This document shows positions 10,001 to 19,617 of a DNA stretch of 64,000 nt, one piece after another. Made by a program: the position numbers and the translations under genes. Origin of the DNA: Lactarius indigo (Eukaryota; Basidiomycota; Agaricomycetes; Russulales; Russulaceae); contig JAFKAC010000012.1 of NCBI GenBank assembly GCA_025766275.1, positions 372,001-436,000 on the forward strand, in the 5' to 3' direction. Below the pieces are notes generated by a model. It was given only the letters and a program-made list of their open reading frames with translations. It was not told where the DNA came from and did not search any database. Numbering within the stretch: position 1 is the first letter of the stretch; each line of letters starts with the position of its first letter.

Positions 10001-12078
10001 AACTCCTAAATATCAAAGCGAGAAACGAAGCAATCGAAATAATATGGCTGAAAACATACCTCAACTTCACCCAGTGCAGACCCGCATGGGCGACAATAAC
10101 GGATCTCATAATAGCCGCAGCCGCACCCCCTGGAACCTCGAGTGTAGCGATCGTCAACTGTTTCCTACAGTCATGGAACCCACCCTCCCGAGGCCCTAGA
10201 GCCGTAAAATTAGGCTGCGATATTATGAGAATGCTCAAGACGGCACGAAAATACAACACCAACCTAGCCGCAATCAGATTATCCCAAGACATCCGAGCCC
10301 AACTCCCAGCATGGTACCACCTAAACGCAAGACAAAAGCCCCTCACCAACGCCGCAACGAAGTGCCTCATAAACAAACACCACGCGAACACGATCATGGA
10401 CCTCATGAGGATCTCAACAAGAATAAGAAGTGAACCGCAAACAACGCACCATAACCCAGAACCAAGATGCGCATGCATAGACTGCATCGAAGATCAAATT
10501 AGCGGATGTAACAATCCACACAGATGCGCAACGGAAGCGTTAACCCGAATACAAGAAACAATCCCCAAACTGAACCCCCTAGCGCCAGGCGATCCCCACG
10601 ACAACCTATCACTGACCAAAAGAAGAAAAGATCAGAACACCACCGCACTGGAGGAAAACGGAGAAATACTCTTTGACCCCACAATAACGTGCAAGAACAA
10701 CCTAGCAGAATGTTTCCGCATCTTCACGGACCCATCCAGAATCTCCACCCGCCCCGCAACCCGACACTATACCACAGGTATCAACCACAACCACCCCAGA
10801 GTGACAATCTATACAGATGGCGCGTGCTTCAGTAATGGAAAAGAAGACGCGAGATGCGGCAGTGGAGTCTGGATTGGCCCAGGAGACAGAAGAAACGCAG
10901 CAATACGAGTACCTGGAAAGCCACAATCAAACCAGGTCGGTGAAATCGCGGCAGTAATCAAAGCCATAAACACGATACCAACCTTCTGGCCATTACTAAT
11001 CAAGACAGACTCCAAATATGTTATACACGGCCTAATGAAACACCTCAGTACCTGGGAGGACAACGGTTGGATAGACGTCAAGAATGCGAACCTCTTCAAG
11101 ATGGCCGCGTACCTCCTTAAGAGACGCACAGCCACAACCCATTTTGAATGGGTCAAAGGGCACAATGGCACGCTAGGAAACGAGGAATGCGACAAATTAG
11201 CCAAGGAAGGTGCAGAAAAAGACGAGATGGACGAACTTACCCTAAACATCCCAGAGGAATATGACCTCCAAGGAGCAAAACTCGCAACCCTGACCCAGGC
11301 GCAAGCCTACAGAGGGATATGTAAGCAAACACCCACCCCAAAACGCCCGTCGACCGAAAAGAACCTAAACAAAATAAAAGCGGCCATATTCCGCTTCAAC
11401 AACACGAAAGAGACCTCCAAATCAATATGGAAAAACATAAGGAACAACACGATCCGACCCACCATACAGCAATTCATCTACAAGGCAATCCACAGTGCTT
11501 TCATGGTAGGAGACTTCTGGGAGAACATCCCGAACTACGAACACAGACAACGATGCCCTACGTGCCAATCCAAAGAAGATATGGATCACATCCTGATAAA
11601 CTGTGAAGCAACGCCAGTAAGAACGGTATGGGATATGACGGAACAATACTGGCCGCACGAAACACTCCCCTGGACAGAACCCAACCTAGGAATAGTACTT
11701 GGCTGCGGATCCCTAACGATCCCGCTCGAACGGGAAGGAGAAAACAATGGCGACCAACGACGACTCATGAAACTAAAAGGAGCAAACAGACTAGCCCAGA
11801 TTCTCATATCGGAATCGGCTTACCTAATCTGGGTCACGAGATGCGAAAGAACCATCCAATCGAAAGAACACTCAAGAGAGGAAGTAGAACGCCGATGGCT
11901 CCACCAATTAAACCGGAGACTAATAGACGACAAAACAATAGCAACGAGAGTTAAACGTGACCCCAATACAAAAAACCTGGTCGAAGCCACCTGGAGAGAC
12001 CTACTCCACCCCGAGCCCCCCCCCAACTGGCTCAGCATACGTGAGGTTTTAGTGGGTAGGAGACCACTCCGCACCTAA
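7042..12078 (+). CDS. LINE ORF2: endonuclease, reverse transcriptase, RNase H
   Basis: An intact 1678-residue polyprotein begins at ATG 7042, 122 bp after ORF1. The AP-type endonuclease occupies about residues 55-300, with NIATLNLNG, the catalytic-type VQETHL, LLGDFNV, SRIDRIYV and a terminal PTDHW. The reverse transcriptase (about 560-900) has NYRPITLLN, HEDQAGFIPKRSI, ALDQEKAYDKI, the GVRQGDPLSCPLF block and the catalytic FADD box. RNase H (about 1255-1400) shows IYTDGAC, TDSKYVIHGL and the closing WVKGHNGTLGNEECDKLA, supplying the acidic residues. A Cys/His cluster, RCPTCQSKEDMDHILINC, follows in the C-terminal part and may bind nucleic acid. These activities nick the target, prime reverse transcription from it and remove the RNA strand. 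All key residues are present. Confidence 0.95.
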   Translation: MMPASTAPPLPSPHLTRAPTRTNGERARQGNVHRGTEQYPPTPGQNMPLTRSQNTLRRKANINIATLNLNGFTAPSHRMNRIEKWSAINRTLNTYKIAILAVQETHLDDERVQNILTCLGRKLDLITSHDPTNPRATAGVAFVINKSIIAPKSYKATELIPGRAMALRINWHGTEETTLINVYAPNNKADHPPFWGSLEHARINHRVNRPDFLLGDFNVTEDPIDRAPIHHDNQNAVEALRDLRHQLDLEDTWRHRNPKERCFTYRANASGHQIQSRIDRIYVKTQTAFNTLDWKMGPTPVPTDHWITVTKFAPSDNPQIGKGQWTWPLTILRNRKLSKAIDERGQQLQKEMSEAKRDDIPRHITNPQLMWKIFKEDITKQAQQTSQEIHRKHTAKKRNLTKDLEEAARAADLDENEDARSNEAYLANELTLLERKEAQDQKDLFRARLLNHGECLGGIWSNLSKENKPRDLIHRLKIPGSSPPQYERDTKRMAQLARDYHEKLQTDQELPPTEEERLTNIQTQLSEIPREQKLHRSQRDPQQWAIYKTQVRKALKLVKNGSATGMDGCPYKLWKILDERYENAQKSGQKAFNIIETLTLLFRDVQEHGVDERSDFSLGWMCPIFKKKDPSEISNYRPITLLNTDYKLLTKVLALQLLKHIPNMVHEDQAGFIPKRSIFDHIRLAQTILNYAEVMEENGAIVALDQEKAYDKIKHQYLWETLAAFNLPPTFTKTIHALYEHAHTRVAINGFLSEPFRVTRGVRQGDPLSCPLFDLAIEPLACTIRNSNRISGFKIPGLNRNIKLTLFADDTNLFLNEDDSFDQVENILGDWCEASGAKFNIEKTEIIPIGTAAHRQQVRETRKLNENDTRPLEDNVKIARDGDAVRILGAWIGNEVDDAAPWEPLMDKMKTKIQRWKNTHPTLFGKRLIVQAIIGGHTQFLAKAQGMPPHIENAITKMIRTLIWERENNPRIAISTLQSPLEEGGLKLLNIKARNEAIEIIWLKTYLNFTQCRPAWATITDLIIAAAAPPGTSSVAIVNCFLQSWNPPSRGPRAVKLGCDIMRMLKTARKYNTNLAAIRLSQDIRAQLPAWYHLNARQKPLTNAATKCLINKHHANTIMDLMRISTRIRSEPQTTHHNPEPRCACIDCIEDQISGCNNPHRCATEALTRIQETIPKLNPLAPGDPHDNLSLTKRRKDQNTTALEENGEILFDPTITCKNNLAECFRIFTDPSRISTRPATRHYTTGINHNHPRVTIYTDGACFSNGKEDARCGSGVWIGPGDRRNAAIRVPGKPQSNQVGEIAAVIKAINTIPTFWPLLIKTDSKYVIHGLMKHLSTWEDNGWIDVKNANLFKMAAYLLKRRTATTHFEWVKGHNGTLGNEECDKLAKEGAEKDEMDELTLNIPEEYDLQGAKLATLTQAQAYRGICKQTPTPKRPSTEKNLNKIKAAIFRFNNTKETSKSIWKNIRNNTIRPTIQQFIYKAIHSAFMVGDFWENIPNYEHRQRCPTCQSKEDMDHILINCEATPVRTVWDMTEQYWPHETLPWTEPNLGIVLGCGSLTIPLEREGENNGDQRRLMKLKGANRLAQILISESAYLIWVTRCERTIQSKEHSREEVERRWLHQLNRRLIDDKTIATRVKRDPNTKNLVEATWRDLLHPEPPPNWLSIREVLVGRRPLRT

Positions 12079-12284
12079 CCACGGCTGCTCAGTGTCTGAG
12101 TCCCACACTATCCCCCCACCAGAGGATGTGCGTAAATGCATTTTCCCTCACAAACCGGTACCCTTTAGGCCTGGCAACAAGCGCGCCAAGTGGAGCTGAT
12201 GGTAAATCTCCTAACACTTGGCACTCCGTTACTGGTATTTAGACGTACACACGTAACTAGATACCATAATAGAAGCGCCCCTCC
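12079..12284 (+). ncRNA. LINE 3' UTR with two conserved hairpins
   Basis: Hairpin 1 pairs gccaagtg (12185-12192) with cacttggc (12215-12222); its loop contains gctgatggtaaatctcct. Hairpin 2 pairs ggtatttag (12234-12242) with ctagatacc (12257-12265), with one G-U pair. The short element next door has the same two hairpins, with different stem sequences but the same first loop. Such 3' structures are commonly the recognition site of the LINE reverse transcriptase. Confidence 0.7.
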
Positions 12285-12310
12285 AAAAAAAAAAAAAAAA
12301 AAAAAAAAAA
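12285..12310 (+). repeat. Poly(A) tail of the LINE (26 A)
   Basis: Twenty-six uninterrupted A residues end the first element directly before the repeated target sequence. Confidence 0.95.
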
Positions 12311-12321
12311 TAACTCGAACG

Positions 12322-13266
12322 CCGGGGCTCCTTGAACCGCAACCACCACCATGGGTGGTTTTTCCCACGGTAAAAACCGGGGCAAGGATGGGTGTCTAGT
12401 ACACCCTCGGTCACCGACGGCCCCCTAAGACGTCTTAATCATAATGAACCCACCCATCATAGGGACTTTTCACCAACACGATGCACCAATGTCGTGTAAT
12501 GCCTGTCCCGTATGTCTACCAGTCACCAACCTGCGGGAAACCATAATACCCACTGCCAAACCCAATAAAACCCCCCTGGATATCGAAAACGTAGTTACAT
12601 ACTCAGTAAAGACTTCAATACAGCGTAAAGAGAACCCAACCAACAGGATTTCTCTGAACACGATGATACGCAGCTTGACCCTGTTGCCTGCCCACAACCC
12701 AGTTTTCAACTGCCACCAAATACAAGCACAACTTAGCCAAATAGTCGCCAAACAAAATCACGCATGTACAAACAAATACGATGAAAATAAACCCAACACG
12801 CTGCACATGACTCGTTGAGTCCTTAAGGAGCGCACATAGAAAGCCAACCGCTTCACTCTGCCCATGAGATCAAAACTGATGGCTATGAGTGATCAAGGGA
12901 ACACCATTAACAAACAACAAGATAGTCACAACTAAGATTAAGAGAAGTAGTGCCATGATGCAGTCAGTGGACAGCACATGGAAGGAAGCCCTCAGCTGGG
13001 AACGGGAACTACCGCCCAACTTGATGATCAACAGTGAGGTTTTAGTGGGTAGGAGAGCACGTAGCGTCTGGACCTGAGATGATCACGTGCACTGAGTCCC
13101 ACACTACCCCAAACACCATGGGGCGTGCGTAAAGGCATCTTCCCTCACATCTGGGCTTCGGCCCGGCTACACGCGGGCTAGATAGGGCTGATGGTAAATC
13201 TCCTGCTATCTAGCACTTATTTTCGGTAATTAGGGACAAGGTAGTTACCGGAAATAAAACGCTCTC

Positions 13267-13302
<36 letters not shown>
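12322..13302 (+). mobile_element. Short non-autonomous LINE derivative at the same target site
   Basis: This element of about 980 bp begins like the full LINE (ggggctccttgaaccgcaac against ggggctccttgaaccgtaac) and ends like it: a remnant of the ORF2 C-terminus at 13030-13077 (EVLVGRRA...), ctgagtcccacacta, two 3' hairpins and a 35-base poly(A) at 13268-13302. The middle, about 12430-12950, is not similar to the full-length element and carries one 124-residue ORF (12444-12818) of unknown nature. The last residues, VDSTWKEAL...EVLVGRR, match the end of ORF2 only distantly. It is best read as an internally deleted relative of a sister LINE family, mobilised in trans. Confidence 0.75.
13168..13250 (+). 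ncRNA. Two 3' hairpins of the short LINE derivative
   Basis: Hairpin 1 pairs gctagatag (13177-13185) with ctatctagc (13206-13214) around the loop motif gctgatggtaaatctcct that is shared with the LINE. Hairpin 2 pairs cggtaatta (13224-13232) with tagttaccg (13242-13250), with one G-U pair. The stem bases differ from those of the LINE while pairing is kept. Confidence 0.7.
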
Positions 13303-13304
<2 letters not shown>

Positions 13305-13614
13305 ACTCGAACGCCAGGCTCAGACGATAACTCTTTAATACCTGTGTGAGCCAAAAGATACATAAATTATTGAAGGTGAAGGGGGATTCGACTCAAAGCA
13401 GTGTTGGGTCGGCCAGCTTCAAGCAAGGCCTCATGCCGCAAATTACCCGCATTGAGCGCCTATCCTTGCGCCTATCTGCCAGTGACTTTCCCGATACTGC
13501 AAACTGATAACCCTGAACAACCCTGAACCCTGCCCCCCCTCTTTGCCTACAGCTACAATTTCGCCTACAGCTACAATTCCTTGACGCAAACTGTTCTGAA
13601 TCGTCTCCACCTCG
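13303..13614. other. Region between the retroelements and the NLR gene
   Basis: Begins with the third copy of the target sequence (ttactcgaacg). It then holds the presumed NLR promoter, with a small tandem repeat of cctacagctacaatt just before the start codon (about 13546-13579) and two copies of accctgaac near 13509-13530. I see no gene. Confidence 0.5.
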
Positions 13615-16600
13615 ATGTCTCAGCCACCCCCCACCGCTTCTAATCTGCAAGAACTCTTTGAGAGCGCCCTGAAGGAATACGAGGAGCGAGCAGGGACAAA
13701 ACTTCTTGAACATGAACTTGCCATTAAGCTCAAGAGTTGCGATTCTGCCAACTCTGTCATCGAAGTACTCCAGACGGAAGCACAGAAATTTCATAAGTTT
13801 CGTGGGGATGATGGAAAGGTGATGAAGTGGCTAAAGCGGACCGTCCACTTCTTGCATACTTTGTCCACCAGTGGGTTAGCTGGTCAGGGTGTCGGTTTGG
13901 TGCGTACAAGAAGCTTTCCGCACGAACAATATTGCCCGAATTTGCTGAATTTGGACATCGTTTTATAGTCATTCCCTCCTGCGCAAGCGATTTTCGCTGG
14001 AATTGGCGTGCTCCTCAATGTGGGTTTCTTCTTGGCATCGTAGCGCGGAGCGTCCACAATTGTAATGATCACCAGGCAATCAAGGATGTTAGCGCAAGTT
14101 ACGATGCACTTATTGACCTCTTCGAGTTCATGGAAAGCTTTCTTCGACGCCTCGATATCTATACCAATATTCCACCGACGCCAGCAATGACTGAAATACT
14201 TCTGAAAATATTGATTGAACTTCTCTCGACCCTCGCCCTTGGGACAAAACAGGTCAAGCAAGGGCGTCTCAGTAAGTACGAAAGGCTGTCTTGTTGATGT
14301 TACCAGCTCAGTGTGTCGTAGAGAAATTAGGAAAAAAACTTTTTGGAGAAAATGACCTCGAAGTAGTGTTACAGAGATTTGACCGACTCACCAAAGAGGA
14401 AGCTAGAACCACCGCAGCGCAGACCCTGGATGTGGCCTACCATATTGTCAAGAGTATGAAGGAAGTCATGGATGGTGCGCAGCCCTGGGTCCATTTCTTG
14501 CGCATGTTGTTATCAATGTCAGCCTGGTTAGACGGAAAGGCGCAGGAAAATGACATTCGGAAGGCACTCGGTACGTTTGGTTTGTTTGTTCAGGTTACCG
14601 CCGTGACTAACTGGGGGTGCCACCGGCAGTCATATTGCAACAGATTGCGAGCGACATGAATAAAACGAAGCGTTCGTCGTCCCTTCATGGCCCGATATCT
14701 GCGTATTGCGACTGAGACTGCTTCTCAGGTGACCAGATGCAAAAGACCTCACGGCAGTGGTTGTCGCCTCCGGATCCATCCACGAACCACAATATCTTGT
14801 GGAAGGCTCACCATGATGGGACTGCTACTTGGTTCATCCATGGAAACCTTTTTCTTGATTGGATGGCCAAGGGTTCACTCTTGTGGATCCACGGAAATCG
14901 CACGTACCTCCCTGTCTCTACGCCGTTGTCGCCTCTAATAGATGCCTTATTTCATAGCGGGCTCAGGAAAGAGTGTCCTCTGGTACGTGCTACCTGCGCC
15001 CTTCACCCGATAAGGCGGACTAATATTGGTGACAAGTTCGGCGATTATACAACATATCAAAGACAGGCGCGAGGCTGGGCTGGCCTCTTTGGCATACTTC
15101 TATTGTGATTTCAGGGATACGGCCAAGAAAGGCGCTCGTGGACTACTCACTTCTCTTCTTGTCCAACTGTCCGCTAGGTCTGATCGTTGTTGTGAAATCC
15201 TTTCTGCTCTATATTCCAAACACGATGGCGGTTCACAACAGCCCAGCGATGATGCGCTTACTCAGTGCCTCAAAGACATGCTCACAATTCCTAGACAAGG
15301 CCCAATATACATAATCGTTGACGCAATCGACGAATGTCCCAATAAATCTGGCACACCATCCCCGCGAGAAAGCGTTCTGCATCTCTTGGACGAACTTATC
15401 CAACTCCACGATCCCGATTTGCATATCGGGGTCACTAGCCGTCCAGAACCAGACATCGAAACCACCCTTCTCCCTTTGTCGTCTCACCGCGTGTCCCTTC
15501 AAGACGAATCTGGGCAAAATCTGGATATCGCCAACTACATCATCGCTATGGTCAACTCGGATCAGAAGATGCGAAAGTGGTCAGCGGAGAACAAACAACT
15601 AGTAATCGACACGCTTTCACGGAAAGCCGACGGGATGTACGCCAACGTTTTAAAATTGCTTTATGGTGTACGCTCATCTACGTCGTCTAGGTTCCGCTGG
15701 GTCTTCTGCCAGCTAGATACGCTACGTCGATGTCTTCCTGGACGTATCCTACGCACTCTGGAAGAACTACCAGGGACTCTAGATGGGACGTACGAGCAAG
15801 CACTAGAGAGTATTGAGGAGGAGAACTGGGAATATGCTCGTCGTCTCTTCCAATGTATTACCGTCGCCTCCCGCCCACTTCACGTCGAGGAGCTAGCCGA
15901 GTTCCTTGCGATTGACCTCGACGTTGACCAGAAAGCAGTCCCGACATTCGTGGAAGAATGGCGCCCCGAAGACCCCAGAGCCGCTATTTTGTATACATGC
16001 TCGAGCTTGATCACCGTTGTGGAAGACCCCTGGGCTAGGACTCGGATTGTCCAGTTCTCTCACTTTTCGGTCAGGGAGTTCTTAACATCGAGTCGCCTTT
16101 CAGTAACAAGACAACCTGTCTCCCGCTACTACATTGCTCTCGAGCCCGCCCATACAATTGTCGCGCAGGGTTGCCTAGGTCTCCTTCTCCAACTTGCGGC
16201 CGATAGCCGAGTATCCAAACGCTGGTCCCTTAGCTGGCCCCTCGCAGACTATGCCGCTCGGCACTGGGTCAGTCATGCCCAGTTCGAGGACGTCTCATCA
16301 CACGTCCGAGATGCCATGGAATCTCTCTTCGACCCAAACAAGCAATATTTCTCAATCTGGGTCTCCCTGTGGAACGCGGATAGTTCGTGGTACAAGTACA
16401 AGGGCCGGCGTTCGGCCGCCTTTCCAAAATCTACTGCAACCCCGCTGTACTACGCTGCACTGTGCGGCTTCCGCGAGACGGTGGAATGGCTGGTTATCCG
16501 GCGTCAACAGGACGTGCATACCCGGGGTGGTAGGCGTGCTACTCCATTGCATGCTGCAACTACGCAGGGACATCTGAAGGTCGCACAATTTCTCCTCGAA

Positions 16601-18949
16601 CACGGCGCAATTGTCAATCGCAAAGGCAGTTTCGATCAGACCCCTTTGCATGCCGCGGCGAAAGAAGGTCACTTGGAGATAGCCACGCTACTTCTCGAGC
16701 ATGGCGCCAACGTGAATGCCAAGAATGCCAGACAGAGGACCCCGTTGCTTCGTGCGGCAAAGAGAGGGCATCTGGGAGTAACGCGCACTCTACTTCTGCA
16801 CGGTGCAGACGTTCGAGCACGAGACGAGGATGGGCAGACTGCATTGCATCACGCGGCGATGAAAGGTCATTTAGAGCTAGTCACGCTGCTCCTTGCGCAT
16901 GGTGCCAACGCGAATGCCCTGAATAACGAACAGCAGACCCCGTTGCTCTGTGTACTTCCTAGAAGGCATCTGGAAGCGATACGCGTGCTGCTTCTGCACG
17001 GCGCAGACATCCAAGCCCGGGACAAAGATGGGCAAACCCCAATACACCTCGCGTCGAGCCACGGTGATTTGGAGATGGCCACGTTACTCCTCGAGCATGG
17101 TGTCAATGCGAACGCGACCGCCGCACAGAATACGATACAGGAGACTCCATTGCACTGCGCGTCACAGAGAGGGTTTCTGGAGGTGATGCGCATGTTACTT
17201 CGACACCGTGCAGATATTCGATTCCGAGACAAGGACGGGCAGACCGCGCTGTTTGTCGTGGTGGGGATTAATCATCCAGTGGCAGCTACGCTACTTCTCG
17301 AGCATGGTGCCGACGCAAATGCTCAGAACTTGCAACAGGTGACACCGTTGCACCGCGCAGCGTGGACGGGGTGTCTGGAAGTCACGCGCGTACTGCTTTG
17401 CCACGGGGCAAATGTCCAAGCCCGGAACAGTGATGGAGAGACTCCGTTACTTCTCGCAACGTGGAAAGGTCATTTGGAGATAACTGCGTTACTTCTCTCG
17501 CACGGTGCCGACGCAAATTCCCAGACCACGCAACAAGTAACCCCGTTGCACTGTGCAGCGTGGAAAGGCTTTTCGGAGTTAGCTGCGCTACTCCTCGCGC
17601 ATAGTGCCAACGTGAATGCCCTGGATAACGAACAGCAGACCCCGTTGCTCTGTGTAGTGCCTAGAGGGCATCTGGAAGCGGCGCGCGTGCTGCTTCTGCA
17701 CGGCGCAGACATTCAAGCCCAGGACAAAGATGGGCAGACCACAATACATCTCGCGTCGAGATACGGTCATTTGGAGATGGCCACGTTACTCCTCGAGCAT
17801 GGTGTCAATGCGAACGCACAGAATACGATGCAGGAGACTCCATTGCACTGCGCGTCACAGGGAGCGTTTCCGGAGGTGATGCGCCTGTTACTTCGACACC
17901 GTGCAGATATTCGACTCCGGAACAAGGATGGGCAGACCGCGCTGTTTTTTGTGGTGGGGACTGATAATCCAGTGGCAGCCACGCTACTTCTCGAGCAAGG
18001 TGCCGACGCAAATACTCAGAACTCGCAACAGGTGACCCCGTTGCACCGTGCAGCGTGGGAAGGGTGCCTGGAAGTCACGCACGTGCTGCTTCGGCACAGC
18101 GCTGATGTTCAGGCCCGGAACAGGAATGGGGAGACTCCGTTACTTCTCGCAACGTGGAAAGGTCATTTGGAGATATCTGCGTTACTTCTCAAGCATGGTG
18201 CCGACACAAATGCCCAGACCACGCAACAAGTGACCCCGTTACACTGTGCAGCGTGGAGAGGGTATAGTGGGGTGATGCGCTTGTTGCTTCGGCACACCAC
18301 AGACGTTCAAGCGAGGGACAAAAATGGGCAGACTCCGTTACATCTTGCAGCGAGTGGAGGCTATTCGGAGGTTGCCACGCAACTCCTAGCGCATGGTGCC
18401 GATGCGAATACGCGTAATGTGAAACAGCAGACTCCGTTGTTCTGTGCGGTACTGGGAGGGGATCTAGACACGACCAGGTTGCTACTCCGGAACGGCGCAA
18501 ACATTCAAGCCCGGGACAGAAGCGGGAAGACTGCGTTGCATCTTGCGGCGATAAAGGGTCATTCGGAGATAGCCGTGCTGCTCCTCGCGTATGGGGCCGA
18601 TGTGAATTCCCAGAATACAAACCAGCAGACCCCATTATGGTGTGCAGCACGAAGAGGGAATCTGGGAATGATCCGCGTGTTGCTTCGGAGCGGAGCAGAT
18701 GTTCACGTTCAGGACAATGCTGGGCAGACCCCGCTGCACTGCGCAGTGTTGAAAGGGGATATGGAGGTGACACGCTTGCTGTTTCGGCGTGGTGCCGATA
18801 TTCAAGCCCGGGACAATGATGGGCAGACCGCATTACTTCTCGCGGAACGGAGAGGTCATCTAGAGATGGTCATGTTGCTTCTTAGGTGTAGTGCCGATGA
18901 AAACGCTTGTGACAGTCAAGATCAGGGTACGTTTCCGGTGTTGATTTAG
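13615..18949 (+). pseudogene. Goodbye-NACHT-ankyrin NLR protein with a premature TGA
   Basis: Nine exons join in phase: 13615-13899, 13969-14019, 14076-14271, 14322-14474, 14523-14570, 14630-14899, 14958-14982, 15037-15636 and 15691-18949, 1628 codons in all. The N-terminus (LQELFESALKEYEERAGTKL... FRGDDGKVMKWLKR) is the fungal STAND Goodbye-type domain. The NACHT P-loop, reading HGN-PGSGKSVLC, is assembled across two introns, one of them GC-AG (14900-14957). Walker B is IIVDAIDECP, followed by VTSRPEPDIE. About 25 ankyrin repeats fill 16430-18900. Such proteins are cytoplasmic sensors of non-self or damage. TGA at 14713-14715 in exon 6 lies where the family usually has Trp (YCDWDC-like context), so TGG to TGA is likely; everything downstream is intact, suggesting a recent loss, read-through or an assembly error. 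Confidence 0.85.
16915..18280 (+). repeat. 702-bp tandem duplication inside the ankyrin domain
   Basis: Seven consecutive ankyrin repeats starting with taacgaacagcagaccccg at about 16924 recur starting at about 17626, an offset of 702 bp. The order of distinctive repeats (NEQQTPLLCV, DGQT-IHLAS, QETPLHCAS, DGQTALF, QQVTPLHRAAW, GETPLLLATWKG, TTQQVTPLHCAAW) is the same in both blocks. The extra 9 bp beyond 7 x 99 is a three-residue insertion (ATA) in the first block. Confidence 0.9.
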
Positions 18950-19358
18950 AGTGTATAGGATACCATAGTAAGTTGTACTGTATTCCAGCGAATGGTTTTC
19001 TCCCAAGACTTTGAAATACATACAGTAATTAACTGTCCAAGTCTTACTTTCATACTGGTACTTACCCTCGCCGGTTGTATATAATGCCAGAGCACGAAGA
19101 ATGCTGCACGGCATAGCCAGCCTATTTATTAACTGCACGCGTTCAACTGATTCGGTGTTACGCGCAGTAAGGCGTATCGTTCGGATTCGAGTCGGGGATC
19201 GAATCGGAGTTCGGATAATGCCGACAATCAGATGGCGGAGCGATGATGCACAAGACGAGAGGGGAATCGCGAGTCAATGACGAGCGACCGTTCGAGTTCG
19301 TGAAGCCAAAAGATGTTTATACGAGAGGTTACTGCAGTTGAATACAGTAAGTCGAGCT
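18950..19358. other. Spacer between the NLR and the Tc1/mariner element
   Basis: No gene is seen. It contains the 3' end of the NLR transcript and short tcgg-rich stretches (attcgagtcggggatcgaat near 19178). The last two bases before the transposon, 19359-19360, are its TA target. Confidence 0.5.
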
Positions 19359-19360
19359 TA

Positions 19361-19387
19361 CAGCGCTTTTCATAACACTTGCCGATT
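19361..19387 (+). repeat. Left terminal inverted repeat of the Tc1/mariner element
   Basis: Matches the complement of 23605-23630 over 26 bases and is preceded by the TA target dinucleotide. Confidence 0.9.
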
Positions 19388-19617
19388 CATTTTTTAGCAC
19401 ACAGCCGGACATCCAAACTCAAGAGCGGGGTTCATAATTCAGTAGAGTGGGAAATTCTCGAGAAATTGAGCTATCGTACATAATTGGGGGTTATTGAATA
19501 GGTGTCTCGGAAAAATAGGGTTATTGAATAGTTATCTGTGTTAACAGTTCGGCATTGTGCAACTGGCAAGTCCGCATCCCTGAGGGCCTTCCGTCGTCCC
19601 TCTCAATCCCCTAAATA

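Larger units (their letters stand above)
4638..12310 (+). mobile_element. Tad-like non-LTR retrotransposon (LINE), near full length
   Basis: The element runs from a G-rich start (ggggggctccttgaaccg) to a 26-base poly(A) tail at 12285-12310, flanked by an 11-bp target duplication. It contains a 5' region with a short ORF, a gag-like ORF1 ending in a CCHC knuckle, and a 1678-residue ORF2 with AP-type endonuclease, reverse transcriptase and RNase H domains, followed by a structured 3' UTR. Presence of RNase H and an AP endonuclease fits the I/Tad group of fungal LINEs. The sense strand is strikingly rich in A and C. ORF2 is open throughout, but ORF1 has an in-frame stop, so this copy is probably not autonomous unless the stop is read through. 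Confidence 0.9.

Noticed and set aside
9111..10487. 458-residue open frame on the minus strand
   Set aside because: It is antisense to LINE ORF2; the A/C bias of the sense strand removes stops on the other strand. No domain is seen.
12190..12399. ORF with a poly-Lys stretch
   Set aside because: The Lys run is the translated poly(A) tail of the LINE.
14272..14306. A 35-nt intron in the NLR (acceptor at 14306)
   Set aside because: It would be unusually short; the acceptor at 14321 gives a 50-nt intron with the same downstream frame and a better family fit.
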